A DNA stretch of 64,000 bases from Strigamia acuminata (Eukaryota; Arthropoda; Chilopoda; Geophilomorpha; Linotaeniidae). The position numbers and the translations under genes are program-made. The notes below the pieces were generated by a model. That model worked only from the letters and a program-made list of their open reading frames with translations, did not search any database and had not been told where the DNA came from. How positions within the stretch are numbered: position 1 is the stretch's first letter; every line of letters starts with the position of its first letter. Shown here piece after piece: positions 60,800-64,000 of this stretch. The stretch covers positions 30,406,427 through 30,470,426 of the forward strand of contig OX442315.1 in NCBI GenBank assembly GCA_949358305.1. The letters are read 5' to 3'.

Positions 60800-61980
60800 A
60801 GACAACTGTTCGTCTGCGATGGCAATGTTTTGGTGTCTCTTTGAGCATCATGTTACTCTTTAGGTGATACAAGATGCGGGGATCAAAAGTCAGTGAGAAA
60901 ACAATGGAATTGCAACTGTATCTCCCCCAGATGTCTTAAGTGACGATGCAATGAGAATATCCATTTCGTTTACCCACTTTTTGTTTGTTTAATGTTAAAT
61001 TTATTTATTGCGTTTGGAATTTTACAAATTTCTATATAAACATTTGAAAATATAAATTTTGTTTATCTTTTCTGAAATTGTTGTGTCATCTGTTGTCTTA
61101 TCACTTGTCAGTTTTGTAAAAAATTGCTTGAATCAGTCAAGGTCATTTGTTTAGAGCTTTTTATTTTTTTTTAAAACTAATGTTTGTGCACATGGCCTTT
61201 TTTTTCTTTTATAAATTTTATCAATTCAGTGAACTAGGTAGTAATTTGATCGTGGACTTTTTATATTTATGTTTTCATTAAAAATACTGAAATCTAAGAA
61301 TTATTTCTTTGTTTCGTTATTTATTTTTAAAAATACACTTATATTTTTTTATTGAAAGAAATTGAAGAAGTTTGATATCCAATAACAGTTAATGGTCATT
61401 TTCCATGAATCAAAATTTGATAATGCCAAATGGTAATTTTAAATTAAATATGGCACGTTGATAACACTTTCTAATTGCATGACAATAAAATGGACTTTAA
61501 AACACACGGTAGCAAAACATAAGAGATAAGTCGTTGAAAAAGGAAATGTCAAAAGTTCTGTAAATGTGTACATTTTGATACGTTTTAATCCGAGTTTTAT
61601 GATGTATTTGCAATTCTTTTAACCGTTTGGGCGCGTCAAAATGTCAAATACTCAAAATTCTTAATGATAACTTTCACTGTGTAAATACAATAAACTTCAT
61701 CAACGCCGGACGTAACGTTAAAATAAAATGCAAAGTGTGCCGCAATTAGCAAAACGTTCTGACTAGCATTTTGATTTCCCCTTCCTATAGGTTGTTTTGG
61801 TAAAGTGATATTCAGAAATACGATATGAAACAATAGATCTGCACACCTCCCAATTGCCTTTAATGTCATGTTGAAACGAAATTCAACACGGGACACACCA
61901 CAATTTTATCTTAAGACGTTGATATCTCACGCTAAGCAAACACACAGTAATTTATCGGTAGAAAAAAAATCCACGAGTAG
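60800..61980. other. divergent intergenic region between two innexin genes
   Basis: No gene seen. It separates the minus-strand divergent innexin from the plus-strand Inx2-like gene and should contain both promoters. Confidence 0.5.
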
Positions 61981-61988
61981 TATATAAG
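61981..61988 (+). promoter_or_regulatory. TATA box of the Inx2-like gene
   Basis: TATATAAG followed by GATATAAAAATAA, about 115 bp upstream of the ATG at 62096, giving a predicted short leader. Confidence 0.45.
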
Positions 61989-62095
61989 GATATAAAAATA
62001 ACTGCAGATAGCATCGTAATCCCACACTTAAAGATATCATCGTTTCTACACCTGCTAATTTTTCAACGTAGTCGCACAATTGAATTAGAGCGAGA

Positions 62096-63217
62096 ATGGT
62101 GCTCGAATTTATCGCTTCACTCAAGCAAGTTCTACAACCACACCACTTTACCATCGACTGTGCTGTGAGTAAACTGCATTACCGATTCACTGTCGGCCTT
62201 ATATTCCTCTTCTGCATTTTGGTGACGAGTCGGCAATACTTTGGCGACCCCATTGCGTGCATGGGCGCCACGGCCATCGAAGTACCGAAAGAAGTTCTCG
62301 ATACTTTTTGTTGGATCCAAGCTACTTACACTTTACCATCGGCTTACCACGTCCCGGTTGGTATCGATGGAATTCCACATCCGGGAGTATCTGCTCAAAA
62401 TGATAAAAAGGCCGAAAGACTTCACCACAATTATTACCAATGGGTGTGGTTCGTGCTTCTCCTGCAGGCCCTGTGTTTCTACTTACCGCGATATACGTGG
62501 GAGACATTAGAAAATCGTTCGGTCAAGAAGCTTATATTGGATTTAAACATGCCGATACCGACGGACGAGAAAAAGAGGGATGAGAATTGCAAATTTCTTG
62601 CCAAATATTTGAAAGTTACTAATGGAAGCCATTCGTGCTACGCTTTGAAATACGGTTGGTGCGAAATTTTGTATTTGGTTAATGTTATTGTACAGATATT
62701 CTCCATTGATGTGTTTCTCGGAGGTGCATTTCGCGAATACGGGACTGATGTGGTCAAATTCACACAGATGGATGATACGGATAGAACTGATCCTATGATT
62801 CAAGTGTTTCCTAGAGTGACCAAATGTATTTTTCATAAATATGGACCTACTGGAACTGTGCAAAGACATGATTCGCTGTGTGTTTTGCCTTTGAATATTG
62901 TCAATGAGAAGATCTATCTGATCATGTGGTTCTGGTTTGTCGTTTTAGCTGTTGTTACGAGCTTGTGGTTAATATGGCTGGTTGTTCTTATGTTTGTGTG
63001 GCGACAGGGACGATATTATGTCATTACAGGTGTTGGCAAATATGCAGATCAAATTGAACTGAAATATGTTTGCCAAAAAATCAGTTATGGTGATTGGGTA
63101 TTGATTTATTTCTTGTGCGTCAATATGGATGGCATCAGTTTCAAAAAAGTGGTTCATCAGTATTTTCTTTTAATAGGAGGGTCCAATGACGAGAAGGAAC
63201 GTATTTCCGAGGCTTAA
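62096..63217 (+). CDS. innexin, Inx2-like, intronless coding region
   Basis: Gap-junction subunit, 373 aa, single exon from ATG (MVLEFIASLKQVLQPHHFTI) to TAA. Membrane segments at about 30-45, 116-131, 190-206 and 274-300. Loop cysteines C55/C72 and C244/C262; YYQWV at 113-117; GDWVLIYFL near 332-340. LVTSRQYFGDPI, the LDLNMP loop, YGTDVVKFTQM and VFPRVTKC.FHKYGP resemble Drosophila Inx2 as I recall it. NGS at 176-178 lies in the cytoplasmic loop. It is the only plus-strand member of the cluster and is divergent from the 58.4-60.8-kb gene. The minus-strand and frame-shifted open frames over it are shadows. Confidence 0.95.
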   Translation: MVLEFIASLKQVLQPHHFTIDCAVSKLHYRFTVGLIFLFCILVTSRQYFGDPIACMGATAIEVPKEVLDTFCWIQATYTLPSAYHVPVGIDGIPHPGVSAQNDKKAERLHHNYYQWVWFVLLLQALCFYLPRYTWETLENRSVKKLILDLNMPIPTDEKKRDENCKFLAKYLKVTNGSHSCYALKYGWCEILYLVNVIVQIFSIDVFLGGAFREYGTDVVKFTQMDDTDRTDPMIQVFPRVTKCIFHKYGPTGTVQRHDSLCVLPLNIVNEKIYLIMWFWFVVLAVVTSLWLIWLVVLMFVWRQGRYYVITGVGKYADQIELKYVCQKISYGDWVLIYFLCVNMDGISFKKVVHQYFLLIGGSNDEKERISEA

Positions 63218-64000
63218 TTTTGCATTTTCTTCAATGAATCTTTTTCTGTCTTAAAGCGCATTTATTTTTATCTTTTTTTAATAAGCAAATTCGGTGATTT
63301 ATTCATTGCCATATTTGTGATTATTATCTGTTTTAAATAAACCGCTTTGTTGTTATAATAAAACTTAAATCTTTTTTTAATTTTATATTTTTTGTTCGGG
63401 TACAAACTAATTATCAGTTTGGATCTTGGATCATAAATAAAATAAAACTTTTTGTTCAACAACTTCATTTGTCCTTGAATTGTCCAAGGTCTCTATCTTT
63501 TTTTTATGAAAATAGGTGTAAAACTTTTGTCTGTCTAAGTCGATTTATTCCACGAACTCTTTTGTTGTGACCTTTTTATGAACGTGTAAAAATTAATGAG
63601 ATTTTTTCCTTTGTTTTGAAGAGAAAAATAACAATAAAAAAATGTCTAATTTTAATTTTTAGTAAAAAAAAAAAAATATAAACATTAAAGATTGCTAAGA
63701 AATTTGAAATATCCTTTTACAATTTCTGCCAATTGAATTTGATCAAATTTCAAGCTTAAACGGCACATAAGTTTAAAAGAGATGGCATAAATTGTTACTC
63801 AATCTCTTTTAAATGATGTAAAAAATAAAAATCTACTTTGTCATTGCCGAATTCACAAGATAATATGCACAGAATTTCATCATGTTTAGCACTCCTTACA
63901 TTGTGAAAGTTTATTAGCAGAAAGTAAATAATTCCCGCCCCATTTGGTTATTAGTTCGTGTGAATTAAAATTATAAGTTGCGCACGACTTCCTAAAAAGG
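63218..64000. other. 3' flank of the Inx2-like gene
   Basis: AT-rich, no further gene seen to the end of the window. Confidence 0.5.
63336..63341 (+). terminator. poly(A) signal of the Inx2-like gene
   Basis: AATAAA about 120 bp after the stop codon. Confidence 0.5.

Noticed and set aside
1-64000. tRNA, rRNA, CRISPR arrays, bacterial-type operons
   Set aside because: No A-box/B-box pair with cloverleaf potential, no rRNA-like segment and no regularly spaced repeat array with unique spacers was seen; splicing and innexins show the DNA is metazoan.

Overview
The window is AT-rich eukaryotic DNA with spliced genes (GT-AG introns), long introns and spacers, and many small transposon remnants. 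Five genes of the innexin gap-junction family mark it as an invertebrate. The order of subtypes (Inx1/ogre-like, Inx7-like, Inx2-like) suggests an arthropod, probably a pancrustacean. The species cannot be named from this sequence.

Left part (1 to about 37 kb, minus strand): this is the 5' half of one large gene that appears to leave the window on the left. I reconstructed a 70-nt coding exon (6899-6968). Upstream of it lie up to eight alternative first coding exons, at about 8.1, 11.1, 13.3, 27.0, 31.8, 34.6, 35.2 and 36.9 kb. Each begins at an ATG, ends at a splice donor in phase 2, and fits the phase of the shared exon. Five are well supported and three short ones are weaker. The joined proteins have different N-termini followed by a shared Ser/Arg-rich segment. 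The downstream catalytic or structural part is outside the window, so the gene is not named. Motifs resembling the RFX X-box are scattered through the same 37 kb, several a few hundred bases upstream of a first exon.

Middle (37.4 to 46 kb): a possible small three-exon plus-strand gene starts 424 bp from the outermost first exon of the big gene, head to head with it. From 40.4 to 46.8 kb no other convincing gene was seen.

Right part (46.9 to 63.2 kb): a cluster of five innexin genes. Four are on the minus strand (364, 363, 420 and 405 aa) and one is on the plus strand (373 aa). All keep two cysteines in each extracellular loop and the YYQW motif before the second membrane segment. Three have uninterrupted coding regions; two carry one intron each, at different positions. 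They should encode subunits of gap junctions or hemichannels that can mix in the same cells.

Repeats: a 312-bp foldback element with a 9-bp target duplication, a 197-bp hAT-type element with an 8-bp duplication, an 832-bp element flanked by TA inside an innexin intron, other hairpin elements, several minisatellites, and three long near-perfect palindromes. No rRNA, tRNA or CRISPR array was recognised.
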